64,000 nt of DNA, from positions 3,844,001 through 3,908,000 of the forward strand of contig NZ_CP134867.1 of assembly GCF_031954525.1 (NCBI RefSeq). Reading direction: 5' to 3'. Origin of the DNA: Dyella sp. BiH032. Its GTDB lineage: Bacteria; Pseudomonadota; Gammaproteobacteria; Xanthomonadales; Rhodanobacteraceae. The position numbers and the translations under genes were made by a program. The notes under the pieces were generated by a model, which worked only from the letters and a program-made list of their open reading frames with translations, had not been told where the DNA came from and did not search any database. This document shows, one piece after another, positions 9,296-16,782 of the stretch (within the stretch, counting starts at the first letter, position 1; each line of letters opens with the position of its first letter).

Positions 9296-10168
9296 ATGCG
9301 TCCACGCCACCGGTTCCTCACCGCACTGCTTGCTCTTTCCGTCCTGGCTCTTGGCGGCTGCCATGGGGTGAAGAAGCTGGTGCCGCCGAACCTGCGGCCG
9401 CCCGAGGAAAACACCACGGCGCTGGACCAGGCCAAGGCCGCCCTGCAGCAAGCCACGCCCTGCTGCAGCAGCTTCGCCGATTTCTCGTACCAGACCCTGC
9501 TGCCTTGGCGGCCGAAGCGCTTCGAGCTGGGGCCGGGCAGCATGGTCGCCAGCATCAACGGTGAGCGCAGCTACTTCCTCAGCTTCCGCCTGCCGCCCGA
9601 TACCAAGCTGCCTTACCGCATCGCGATCAAGTCGGAATTGAACGGCCGCTGGCTGCGCGCCAGCTACCTGTTCGCGCCCACGGTCACCCTGCTCGACGAG
9701 GCCTTCCAGCCGGTCAGCAGCGAGGACATCTCGCTGTGCGAGCACATGGGCTGGACCAGCGAGACCACCGGTGCGTTCGGCAGCGTCAAGGTCACCAGCA
9801 AGCAGGCGCGCTACCTGGTGCTCTACAGCTCGGCCAAGCAGCAGGCGGACAGCACCTATTGGGAGCAGTCGCCGGCAGCGTTCTCCGCCGAAGCCCCCGT
9901 GAAGATGGCCGCCGCCGGCAGCTTCCGCATTCCGCACGGCCCGGATGGCACGGTGTGGGTAGGGTTGATGAACAAGAGCTTCGAAGATGCCGTCGACAGC
10001 GCCATCTGCGGCAAGGCGCCCAAGGGCGAAGGCGTGCTCAATACACTGCGCACCGCCCTCCCCGTGCCGCTATGGCTCGGTGCCGACCCGACGAACAAGA
10101 CCAACTCGGTCGACACCCCGGCAGCGGATCATCCTTCCGGCGACGCCGGGCAGAACAAGACCAACTGA
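9296..10168 (+). CDS. MalM-like periplasmic lipoprotein
   Basis: 290 residues with a lipoprotein signal: a basic start, a hydrophobic stretch, then the lipobox LALGGC with Cys at about residue 22. The body has features I associate with the MalM (maltose operon periplasmic protein) family, notably TLLDEAFQPVSSEDISL and ARYLVLYSSAKQQ. MalM's biochemical function is poorly known. No maltose transport genes are nearby; the gene follows asnS by 8 bases. The C-terminal 30 residues are polar and low-complexity (NKTN repeated). The family call is from recollection of motifs and should be read as tentative. Confidence 0.55.
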   Translation: MRPRHRFLTALLALSVLALGGCHGVKKLVPPNLRPPEENTTALDQAKAALQQATPCCSSFADFSYQTLLPWRPKRFELGPGSMVASINGERSYFLSFRLPPDTKLPYRIAIKSELNGRWLRASYLFAPTVTLLDEAFQPVSSEDISLCEHMGWTSETTGAFGSVKVTSKQARYLVLYSSAKQQADSTYWEQSPAAFSAEAPVKMAAAGSFRIPHGPDGTVWVGLMNKSFEDAVDSAICGKAPKGEGVLNTLRTALPVPLWLGADPTNKTNSVDTPAADHPSGDAGQNKTN

Positions 10169-10211
10169 GCCGCTCCGCCGATCGGCACCCTTCAACCCGG
10201 AACCCAGCTGC

Positions 10212-10526
10212 ATGGTCACGCTTTACCTTTCGCTTCTTCTCGCCGGCGTGGTGTTCTTCCTGCTGCATTTCATCGCGCAGGCGCGTATCGCCTCGCTGCT
10301 GCGCGAACGGCATCCGTCGCAATGGAAAATCATCGCCGAGACCGAAAGCGGCAACCCCAGCCCCTTCGGCATCTGGATGCGGCTGCAGCTGGCCCTGCGC
10401 TCGCCCATCCTGCCCGCGCTGGAAGATGCATCCATCACTCGCTGGCGACGCGTCTGGCGCTACTGTCCCTGGGGAGCCTGGCTCTGCTGGTTCGGCGCGC
10501 TGGGTCTTCAATGGATGGCGCGCTGA
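10212..10526 (+). CDS. Small two-helix membrane protein, UspB-like layout
   Basis: 104 residues. An N-terminal membrane helix (LYLSLLLAGVVFFLLHFI), a roughly 60-residue hydrophilic middle with LLRERHPSQWKII, and a C-terminal helix (WGAWLCWFGALGLQWM). The architecture resembles UspB (universal stress protein B), which also has an N-terminal helix, a cytoplasmic basic middle and a C-terminal helix, but I see no decisive motif. It lies in the same direction as asnS and the MalM-like gene. No function assigned. Confidence 0.6.
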   Translation: MVTLYLSLLLAGVVFFLLHFIAQARIASLLRERHPSQWKIIAETESGNPSPFGIWMRLQLALRSPILPALEDASITRWRRVWRYCPWGAWLCWFGALGLQWMAR

Positions 10527-10599
10527 AGGAACCGGACCCGCCGTCCGGCGCTGCCCCGGCGAACGGCAGCGGCCACCCCGTCACCGCAGGAGTCATCTC

Positions 10600-11391
10600 A
10601 TGCAGCTGGATCTGAGCGGGCGTCATGCCCTGGTCTGCGGCGCATCCCAAGGCATCGGCCGCGCCGCCGCCATCGAACTGGCGCGCCTGGGCGCCAACGT
10701 CACCGTGCTGGCCCGTTCCGCCGAGACGCTCAAGGCGCTCGCCGCCGAGCTGCCGCGAATCCATGCATCCCAGCAGCACCGCTGGCAAGCGGCCGACATG
10801 CTGGATACCGCGCGCCTGCTCACCGCCGCGACCGACGCCGCGGCGGCCGAACCGGTGCAGATCCTGGTCAACAACACCGGCGGCCCTCCTGGCGGCTCCG
10901 CGCACACCGCCGAAGCCGCCGCCTTCGAAGCCGCCTTCCGCCAGCACGTGCTCGCCGGACAGGCGCTGGTGCAGGCGGTGTTGCCTGGCATGCGCGCCAG
11001 CGGCTACGGCCGCATCGTGAATGTCATTTCGACATCGGTGCGAGAACCCATCCCCGGGCTTGGCGTATCCAACACGATCCGCGCCGCGGTGGCCGCCTGG
11101 GCCAAGACCCTGTCCGGCGAACTCGCCGCCGACGGCATCACCGTCAACAACGTGCTGCCCGGCTACACCCGCACCGCCCGGCTCGATGGCTTGGTCGAGA
11201 CCCAATCGGCCGGAACCGGCCGCAGCCGCGAGGAGCTCGAGCGCGGCATGCTCGCCATGGTTCCCGCCGGCCGGTTCGGTGAACCGGAGGAAGTCGCCGC
11301 AGTGATCGCCTTCCTGTGTACGCCGGCGGCCGGCTACGTCAATGGCGTGAGCATCGCGGTGGACGGCGGCCGCACACGCGCGCTGGCGTGA
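10600..11391 (+). CDS. SDR-family oxidoreductase lacking the usual catalytic Tyr/Lys
   Basis: 263 residues with a Rossmann fold: nucleotide-binding GASQGIGRA near the start, VNNTGGPPGG in place of NNAG, and a C-terminal PAGRFGEPEEVAAVIAFL typical of FabG-like SDRs. At the active site the YxxxK motif is replaced by Ser157-Asn-Thr-Ile-Arg161, within the run VREPIPGLGVSNTIRAAV. A known FabG-like SDR subgroup shares this loss, so it is unlikely to be a sequencing error. The gene precedes an aldehyde dehydrogenase by 90 bases and may belong to the same aromatic-acid pathway. Substrate unknown. Confidence 0.85.
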   Translation: MQLDLSGRHALVCGASQGIGRAAAIELARLGANVTVLARSAETLKALAAELPRIHASQQHRWQAADMLDTARLLTAATDAAAAEPVQILVNNTGGPPGGSAHTAEAAAFEAAFRQHVLAGQALVQAVLPGMRASGYGRIVNVISTSVREPIPGLGVSNTIRAAVAAWAKTLSGELAADGITVNNVLPGYTRTARLDGLVETQSAGTGRSREELERGMLAMVPAGRFGEPEEVAAVIAFLCTPAAGYVNGVSIAVDGGRTRALA

Positions 11392-11481
11392 CGTCCGGCG
11401 TTCACTGCGAGCGCTCTCTGCCACCGCGCCATACCCCCGCGTCCGGTGCATTCGCCGACGCCGCGGATTAAGCTTTTACAG

Positions 11482-12933
11482 ATGCCCAACCTGCGCCTCG
11501 CCAACCTGATCGACGGTCGCCTGCAGGCGCCGCGCCAGGAACGCTGGCTCGACGTGTTCGAGCCGGCCACCGGCGCGGTTTTCGCGCAATGTCCCGACTC
11601 CTCCGCGGAAGACGTCGACTTCGCCGTCGCAGCAGCGCAGCGCGCGGCACCGGCATGGGCCTCGACGCCTGCCGAGCAGCGGGCACGCCTGCTGAATCGA
11701 CTGGCCGACCTGATCGAAGCGCGTCTTGATGCTTTCGCCGCACTGGAATCGCGCGACAGCGGCAAGCCGCTGAGCCTCGCCCGCAGCCTCGACATTCCCC
11801 GTGCGGTGAGCAACCTGCGCTACTTCGCCGCCGCCGTCGTGCCGTGGAGCAGCGAATCGCACGCCATGGAACTAGGTGCGATCAATTACACGCTGCGCCA
11901 GCCCCTCGGCGTGGTGGGCTGCATCAGCCCGTGGAACCTGCCGCTGTACCTGTTCACGTGGAAGATCGCGCCGGCGCTCGCCGCCGGCAACGCGGTGGTC
12001 GCCAAGCCATCGGAGATCACGCCCTGCACCGCGGCGCTGCTCGGCGAACTGAGCATCGAGACGGGCTTCCCCGCGGGCGTGCTGAATATCGTGCAGGGCC
12101 GCGGCCCCACGGTGGGCCAGGCGATCGTCGAGCACCGCGGCGTGAAGGCAGTGTCCTTCACCGGCAGCACGCGGACCGGCGCGCAGATCGCCGCGGCCGC
12201 CGCGCCCCAGTTCAAGAAGGTATCGCTCGAACTGGGTGGCAAGAACCCGGCCATCGTCTTTGCCGATGCGGACCTCGGCGACGCCAACCTCGACACCATC
12301 GTGCGTTCCGGCTTCGCCAACCAGGGCGAGATCTGTCTGTGCGGTTCGCGCCTGCTGGTGCAGCGATCGATCTACGACAGCTTCCGCGCGCGCTACCTGG
12401 AGCGCGTACGCGCCCTGCGCGTGGGCGATCCGGGCGACGCCGGCACCGACCTCGGCGCGCTCGTCTCGCGCGAACACTTCGACAAGGTGATGGCCTGCAT
12501 CGCCCAGGCCCGCGCCGAAGGCGGCCAGGTGGCCTGCGGCGGAGAGGCGCTCGCCCTGCCGGGCGCGCTGTCGGGCGGCTGGTACGTCGCGCCCACGGTC
12601 ATCGAAGGCCTCGGTCCCGATGCCGTCACCAACCAGCAGGAGATCTTCGGGCCGGTGGTCAGCCTGATACCGTTCGACGACGAAGAAGAGGCCATCGCCA
12701 TCGCCAACGGCACGGGCTACGGCCTGGCCGCCTCGTTCTGGACCGGCGACCTGGCGCGCGCGCATCGCGTCGCTTCCCGCCTCGACTTCGGCATCGTCTG
12801 GATCAATTGCTGGCTGTTGCGCGACCTGCGCACGCCGTTCGGCGGCACCAAACAATCCGGCCTGGGCCGCGAGGGCGGCGTCGAAGCGCTGCGCTTCTTC
12901 ACCGAACCCAAGAACGTCTGCATTCGCTACTGA
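11482..12933 (+). CDS. Aldehyde dehydrogenase, 2-aminomuconate/2-hydroxymuconate 6-semialdehyde type
   Basis: 483 residues. It has the ALDH signatures SPWNLPLYLFTWKIAPALA, SFTGSTRTG, general base Glu250 in SLELGGKNPA and nucleophile Cys285 in NQGEICLCGS. The C-terminal INCWLLRDLRTPFGGTKQSG is characteristic of 2-aminomuconate and 2-hydroxymuconate semialdehyde dehydrogenases, which oxidise ring-cleavage semialdehydes with NAD+. A RidA-type deaminase lies two genes downstream, favouring the 2-aminomuconate version in tryptophan/kynurenine degradation; this is inference, because the ring-cleaving dioxygenase and decarboxylase are not here. Start at the ATG at 11482. Confidence 0.85.
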   Translation: MPNLRLANLIDGRLQAPRQERWLDVFEPATGAVFAQCPDSSAEDVDFAVAAAQRAAPAWASTPAEQRARLLNRLADLIEARLDAFAALESRDSGKPLSLARSLDIPRAVSNLRYFAAAVVPWSSESHAMELGAINYTLRQPLGVVGCISPWNLPLYLFTWKIAPALAAGNAVVAKPSEITPCTAALLGELSIETGFPAGVLNIVQGRGPTVGQAIVEHRGVKAVSFTGSTRTGAQIAAAAAPQFKKVSLELGGKNPAIVFADADLGDANLDTIVRSGFANQGEICLCGSRLLVQRSIYDSFRARYLERVRALRVGDPGDAGTDLGALVSREHFDKVMACIAQARAEGGQVACGGEALALPGALSGGWYVAPTVIEGLGPDAVTNQQEIFGPVVSLIPFDDEEEAIAIANGTGYGLAASFWTGDLARAHRVASRLDFGIVWINCWLLRDLRTPFGGTKQSGLGREGGVEALRFFTEPKNVCIRY

Positions 12934-12937
12934 ATCC

Positions 12938-13624
12938 ATGTCCGAGGCCACTCCCTTGAACCCTTCGTTGAAAGACCTGATCGACAGCAACCGCCGCTGG
13001 TCGGCGAAAGTGCGCGGCGAAGATCCGCACTTCTTCGAGCGCCTCGCGCAGCAGCAGGCGCCCAAGTACCTCTGGATCGGCTGCTCGGATTCGCGCGTGC
13101 CGGCCAACCAGATCGTCGGCCTGCCACCGGGCGAGATCTTCGTCCAGCGCAACGTTGCGAACGTGGTCTCGCATACCGACCTGAACTGCCTGAGTACCAT
13201 CCAGTTCGCGGTAGACGTGCTGAAGGTGGAACACATCCTGGTGGTCGGCCACTACGGCTGCGGCGGCGTGCAGGCGGTGCTGGACGATCGCCGGCTGGGC
13301 CTCGTGGACAACTGGCTGCGCCATGTGGCCGACGTCGCCCAGCAGCATTCCGGCCTGCTCGCCTCGCTCGATCTCATGCAGCTGCGCAATACACGCCTGT
13401 GCGAACTCAACGCCATCGAGCAGGTGGTCAACGTCTGCCACACCACCATCGTGATGGACGCGTGGGAGCGCGGGCAGAAGCTGTCGGTGCACGCGTGGTG
13501 TTACAGCCTGTTCGATGGCCACGTGAACGACCTGGGCCTGCACGTCAGCTCGCGCGAGCAGCTGCGCCCGGCCTATGAGAATGCACTGCACCGCCTCACC
13601 ACCGAACCGGTGGTGCCGCGATGA
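12938..13624 (+). CDS. can: Beta-class carbonic anhydrase
   Basis: 228 residues. The zinc site is Cys49 and Asp51 in CSDSRVPAN, with His105 and Cys108 in GHYGCGG, the complete beta-CA set. It interconverts CO2 and bicarbonate. It starts 4 bases after the aldehyde dehydrogenase stop and overlaps the next gene by 4 bases, so it is embedded in a catabolic operon. Upstream steps of the 3-hydroxyanthranilate route release CO2, which could explain the linkage; that is inference. Confidence 0.95.
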   Translation: MSEATPLNPSLKDLIDSNRRWSAKVRGEDPHFFERLAQQQAPKYLWIGCSDSRVPANQIVGLPPGEIFVQRNVANVVSHTDLNCLSTIQFAVDVLKVEHILVVGHYGCGGVQAVLDDRRLGLVDNWLRHVADVAQQHSGLLASLDLMQLRNTRLCELNAIEQVVNVCHTTIVMDAWERGQKLSVHAWCYSLFDGHVNDLGLHVSSREQLRPAYENALHRLTTEPVVPR

Positions 13625-14064
13625 GCGGCGGCGTGGTGCGTACCAGCGCCGCGCCTGCGCCGGTCGGCGCCTATCCGCACGCGCGCCGGGTAGGCGACCT
13701 GTTGTTCCTTTCCGGCGTCGGCCCGCGCATGCCCGGCGGCAACGCCGTGCCGGGCAACGTGCACGACGCCGAGGGACGCCTCATCAGCTACGACTTCGAG
13801 GCGCAGTGTCGCCAGGTGTTCGCCAACGTGCGCGCCGTGCTGGAAGCGAGCGGCGCGCGCTGGGAGGACCTGGTCGACGTGACTGTCTACCTCACCGACA
13901 TGGCGCGCGACTTCCCCGCCTACAACAGGCTTTACGCCGAGTACTTCGCTGGCGTCGACGCCTGCCGCACCACGCTGGGCGTCACCGCCCTGCCCACGCC
14001 GATCGCCATCGAACTGAAATGCATCGCCGCGCTGCCGTCGGGCAGGCCGGCCATGCAGGACTGA
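13621..14064 (+). CDS. RidA/YjgF-family deaminase, possible 2-aminomuconate deaminase
   Basis: 147 residues. RidA fold with AYPHARRVGDLLFLSGVGPR near the N-terminus, VRAVLEASGARWEDLVDVTVYLTDM in the middle and PIAIELKCIA at the end. Family members hydrolyse reactive enamines and imines; a subgroup acts as 2-aminomuconate deaminase in kynurenine and nitrobenzene degradation. The ATGA overlap with the carbonic anhydrase gene and the nearby semialdehyde dehydrogenase support the latter role here (inference). It is longer than housekeeping RidA (about 128 residues), consistent with the specialised subgroup. Confidence 0.8.
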   Translation: MSGGVVRTSAAPAPVGAYPHARRVGDLLFLSGVGPRMPGGNAVPGNVHDAEGRLISYDFEAQCRQVFANVRAVLEASGARWEDLVDVTVYLTDMARDFPAYNRLYAEYFAGVDACRTTLGVTALPTPIAIELKCIAALPSGRPAMQD

Positions 14065-14078
14065 TCCGCGCATAAGAA

Positions 14079-14109
14079 GAAGCCCCGGCAGGCGAACCTC
14101 CGGGGCTTC
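14079..14109 (+). terminator. Hairpin at the end of the dehydrogenase-can-deaminase operon
   Basis: GAAGCCCCGG and CCGGGGCTTC form a 10-bp stem around an 11-base loop, 15 bases past the RidA-like stop and 17 bases before the end of the convergent small gene. The T-run is weak; it may act in both directions. Confidence 0.55.
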
Positions 14110-14125
14110 GATGCCTGTCGGGCGC

Positions 14126-14338
14126 TCAGGGCGACGTGGTGGTCGCTGGCATGGCGCTCTTCTTGGAGTTCTTGGAGCCCTTGTGGCTCTTGTGCGAACT
14201 CTTGGCGTGGTGATGCGTCGCCGACTTGGTCGCCGGCGCCGAACCCGTCTGCGGCGCGGCCGCGCCGTCCTGGGCGAACACCGATCCAGAAAGAGCCACA
14301 CCCGCGACGAGCAGGGAAGCGATGGCCAGTTTGCGCAT
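14126..14338 (-). CDS. Small secreted Lys/His/Ser-rich low-complexity protein
   Basis: 70 residues. A clear signal peptide (MRKLAIASLLVAGVALSGSVFAQ, cleavage expected after VFA) is followed by about 45 residues made almost only of Ala, Lys, His, Ser and Thr, including THHHAKSSHKSHKGSKNSKK. No enzyme domain. Such basic, histidine-rich periplasmic proteins can bind metals, acid or nucleic acids, but nothing here proves it. The ATG at 14338 has GAGG upstream. A second low-complexity secreted protein with Lys/His content lies at 44943-45242. Confidence 0.7.
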   Translation of the reverse strand: MRKLAIASLLVAGVALSGSVFAQDGAAAPQTGSAPATKSATHHHAKSSHKSHKGSKNSKKSAMPATTTSP

Positions 14339-14526
14339 GGGGAAGAACCTCGAAAGCTTGATCGCCGCGGACCCGGCCGGAACCCGGCGCCACGGGCGGC
14401 GCGGCAGCTTCACCTTGGCACGATCGTCGTCGCGCGGAAACCGCAAAATCAGCACGAAAAATGCACGCGGATGCCACGACCCGCTTGACTTTGCACACAA
14501 GCCGGCGGACCCGAAATTCCTTGCGC

Positions 14527-15306
14527 TTAATCCAGGCAAAGGCGCAGCAACGCAAGCATCGTCGGCTGCAGGCGCGCGGCTTTTGCCTCGTCGTAGGCGA
14601 AGCTCTCCTCGTCCATGTAGTTGAGCTGCGCCAGTTCGAGCTGCACCGCCTGCACGCCCTGTTGGGGCGCCGCGTAATGCCGCGTGATGTAGCCGCCCTT
14701 GAAGCGCCCGTTCACGACGAAACTGTAGTCGGACTGCGCCTTCAGGCACGCCGCCAGCTTGTCCTGCAAGGCGGGCGCGCAACTGGCGCCGTCCGCAGTG
14801 CCCAGGTTGAGATCGGGCAATTGTCCGTCGAAGAGCATGGGCACGCGGCTGCGGATCGAATGCCCTTCCCACACCACGACACGCCCGTACATCTCGCGCA
14901 GCCTCGCAATTTCGTGCGCGAGCGCCTGGTGGTAAGGACGCCAATAGGCGTTTATCCGTTGTTGAATTTCCGCCGCGTCCGGCTCCTGCCCGTCCAGGTA
15001 CAGCGGCTCGCCATCGAAACCGACGGTAGAGACCAGACCGGTTTCGCGCTGCCCCGGATACAGCGCATGGCCGTCGGACGGCCGGTTGAGATCCACCACG
15101 TAACGCGATGCGTGGGGACGAATCAAGCTCGCGCCCAGCACTTCCGCAAGCGGCTGGTACAAGCGTCCCACGTGCCAGTCGGTATCCGGCGCGCGGCGTG
15201 CGGCGGGCCGCAGGCGCGCGGCGAGGTCGTCGGGAATGAAGCTGCCGTCATGCGGCAGGCTGATCAGCAGCGGGGCGCTGCCCTGGTGCAGAGTGAAGGT
15301 TTCCAT
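14527..15306 (-). CDS. hutG: N-formylglutamate deformylase
   Basis: 259 residues of the N-formylglutamate amidohydrolase family. Metal- and substrate-site motifs are visible: ISLPHDGSFIPDD near the start, TDWHVGRLY, YVVDLNRPSDG and VVVWEGHSIRSRVP. The enzyme hydrolyses N-formyl-L-glutamate to formate and glutamate, the last step of one histidine-degradation branch. No other hut gene is adjacent, so an orphan role is possible. The start at 15306 (METFTLHQG) is preferred over the upstream extension to 15351, which has no family match. Confidence 0.85.
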   Translation of the reverse strand: METFTLHQGSAPLLISLPHDGSFIPDDLAARLRPAARRAPDTDWHVGRLYQPLAEVLGASLIRPHASRYVVDLNRPSDGHALYPGQRETGLVSTVGFDGEPLYLDGQEPDAAEIQQRINAYWRPYHQALAHEIARLREMYGRVVVWEGHSIRSRVPMLFDGQLPDLNLGTADGASCAPALQDKLAACLKAQSDYSFVVNGRFKGGYITRHYAAPQQGVQAVQLELAQLNYMDEESFAYDEAKAARLQPTMLALLRLCLD

Positions 15307-15356
15307 TCGCGCAGTGTAGCCGGAGCGGCGCGCGCTACCGCGCGTGCGCACGACCG

Positions 15357-16706
15357 TCAGGACATCAGCACGAGTTCTTCGGCCGAGCTGGGGTGGATCG
15401 CCACCGTGGCCTCCAGGTCGCGCTTGCAGGCGCCCATCTTCACCGCCACGGCGAAGCCCTGCAGCATCTCATCCGCGCCGGGGCCGAGCACGTGCACGCC
15501 GGCGATGCGTTCGTCCACGCCGACGCAGACCAGTTTCATCACGCTCTGCCCGTGCAGGCCGGCCAGGGCCCACTGCATGGGCGTGAAGCGGCTGCGATAG
15601 ACCCGCACGGCCTCGTCGCCGAAGCGCTCGCGCGCCTGTGCTTCGGTCAATCCCACCGCGGCCAGCGGCGGTTCGGCAAAGACCACGCTGGGCACGTCAT
15701 CGTAGTCGAGCTTCGCCTCGTTCATGCCGCCGAACCAGCGATCGGCCAGTCGCCGCGCCGCCGCTACCGCTACCGGCGTCAGCGCCAGGCGTCCGGTGAC
15801 GTCGCCCAAGGCCGCGATACCCGGCACGTTGGTGTTCTGCCAGGCATCGGTGAGCACGTGCCCCTTGTCGTCGCGCTGCACGCCGGCCGCGTCCAGATCC
15901 AGGCGCCCGGTGTTGGGCACGCGCCCCAGCGCCCACAGCACCGCATCGTAGGGACCTTGCGCACCGCAGGCATCGTCTTCGAGCACGATGGCGTCGCCCT
16001 CGCGACGGGCACCCGCAATACGGGCGCCGGTGGCGAGGGTGATGCCCTGCGTGCGCATGTGCTCTTCGAGACAGGAGACCATCTCCGCATCGAACGTCCG
16101 CAGCAGGCGCTCGCGTACGTGCAGCGTCACTTCACTGCCCAGCGCACGCAGCAGGCCCGCAAACTCCACGGCGATGTAGCCGCCGCCCACGATCGCCATC
16201 CGCCGCGGCAGTTCGCGCAGCGTGAACATGTCGTCCGAAAGCAGGCCCAGTTCGAAACCCGGCAGCGGCGGAGATTGGGGCCTTGCGCCGGTGGCGATCA
16301 CGATCCGTGGCGCACGCAGTTCGGCGCCGCTCTCCGTGGCAATCGTGTCGGGCGCGACGAAACGCCCTGCTTCGCGCAGCCACTGCACGCCGGCGGCGGC
16401 GAGACGCTCTTCGTAGCGCTGCTTGATGCCGTCGATGTAGGCGAGGCGCCGCTGCCGGAACCGTTCCCAGTCCAGCACGCCCGTGCCGCCATCGAAACCG
16501 TACGGGCCGGCGAGCTGCATGGCATGCGCGATCTGCGCGGCGAACCACAGCGATTTCTTCGGCACGCAACCGACGTTGACGCAGGTGCCGCCCAGCGCGC
16601 CAGGGTCCAGCATCGCCACGCGCGCCCCGTGCCTGGCCGCGCGGAACGACGCCGCCAGGCCGCCGGAACCCGCGCCCAGCACGATCAGGTCGTAGGTATC
16701 GGCCAT
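15357..16706 (-). CDS. gor: Glutathione-disulfide reductase
   Basis: 449 residues. FAD-binding GAGSGGLAA, redox-active Cys42/Cys47 in GGTCVNVGCVPKK (same numbering as E. coli Gor), NADPH-binding GGGYIAVEFAG followed by HVRERLLR with the arginines that select NADPH, and the C-terminal dimer-interface histidine motif IHPSSAEELV. It reduces GSSG to GSH with NADPH. The start at ATG 16706 (MADTYDLIVLG) is chosen over an upstream alternative at 16736. Confidence 0.95.
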   Translation of the reverse strand: MADTYDLIVLGAGSGGLAASFRAARHGARVAMLDPGALGGTCVNVGCVPKKSLWFAAQIAHAMQLAGPYGFDGGTGVLDWERFRQRRLAYIDGIKQRYEERLAAAGVQWLREAGRFVAPDTIATESGAELRAPRIVIATGARPQSPPLPGFELGLLSDDMFTLRELPRRMAIVGGGYIAVEFAGLLRALGSEVTLHVRERLLRTFDAEMVSCLEEHMRTQGITLATGARIAGARREGDAIVLEDDACGAQGPYDAVLWALGRVPNTGRLDLDAAGVQRDDKGHVLTDAWQNTNVPGIAALGDVTGRLALTPVAVAAARRLADRWFGGMNEAKLDYDDVPSVVFAEPPLAAVGLTEAQARERFGDEAVRVYRSRFTPMQWALAGLHGQSVMKLVCVGVDERIAGVHVLGPGADEMLQGFAVAVKMGACKRDLEATVAIHPSSAEELVLMS

Positions 16707-16782
16707 GCGGCTGTTTCCCTCGCGATAAAGCGCCAAGCTAACGGGCGCGGCTTTAAGCGCATGTCAATGCACGCCGCGTCGA

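Noticed and set aside
7845..9305. Open frame of 486 codons opposite asnS
   Set aside because: Shadow of asnS; no recognisable motif.
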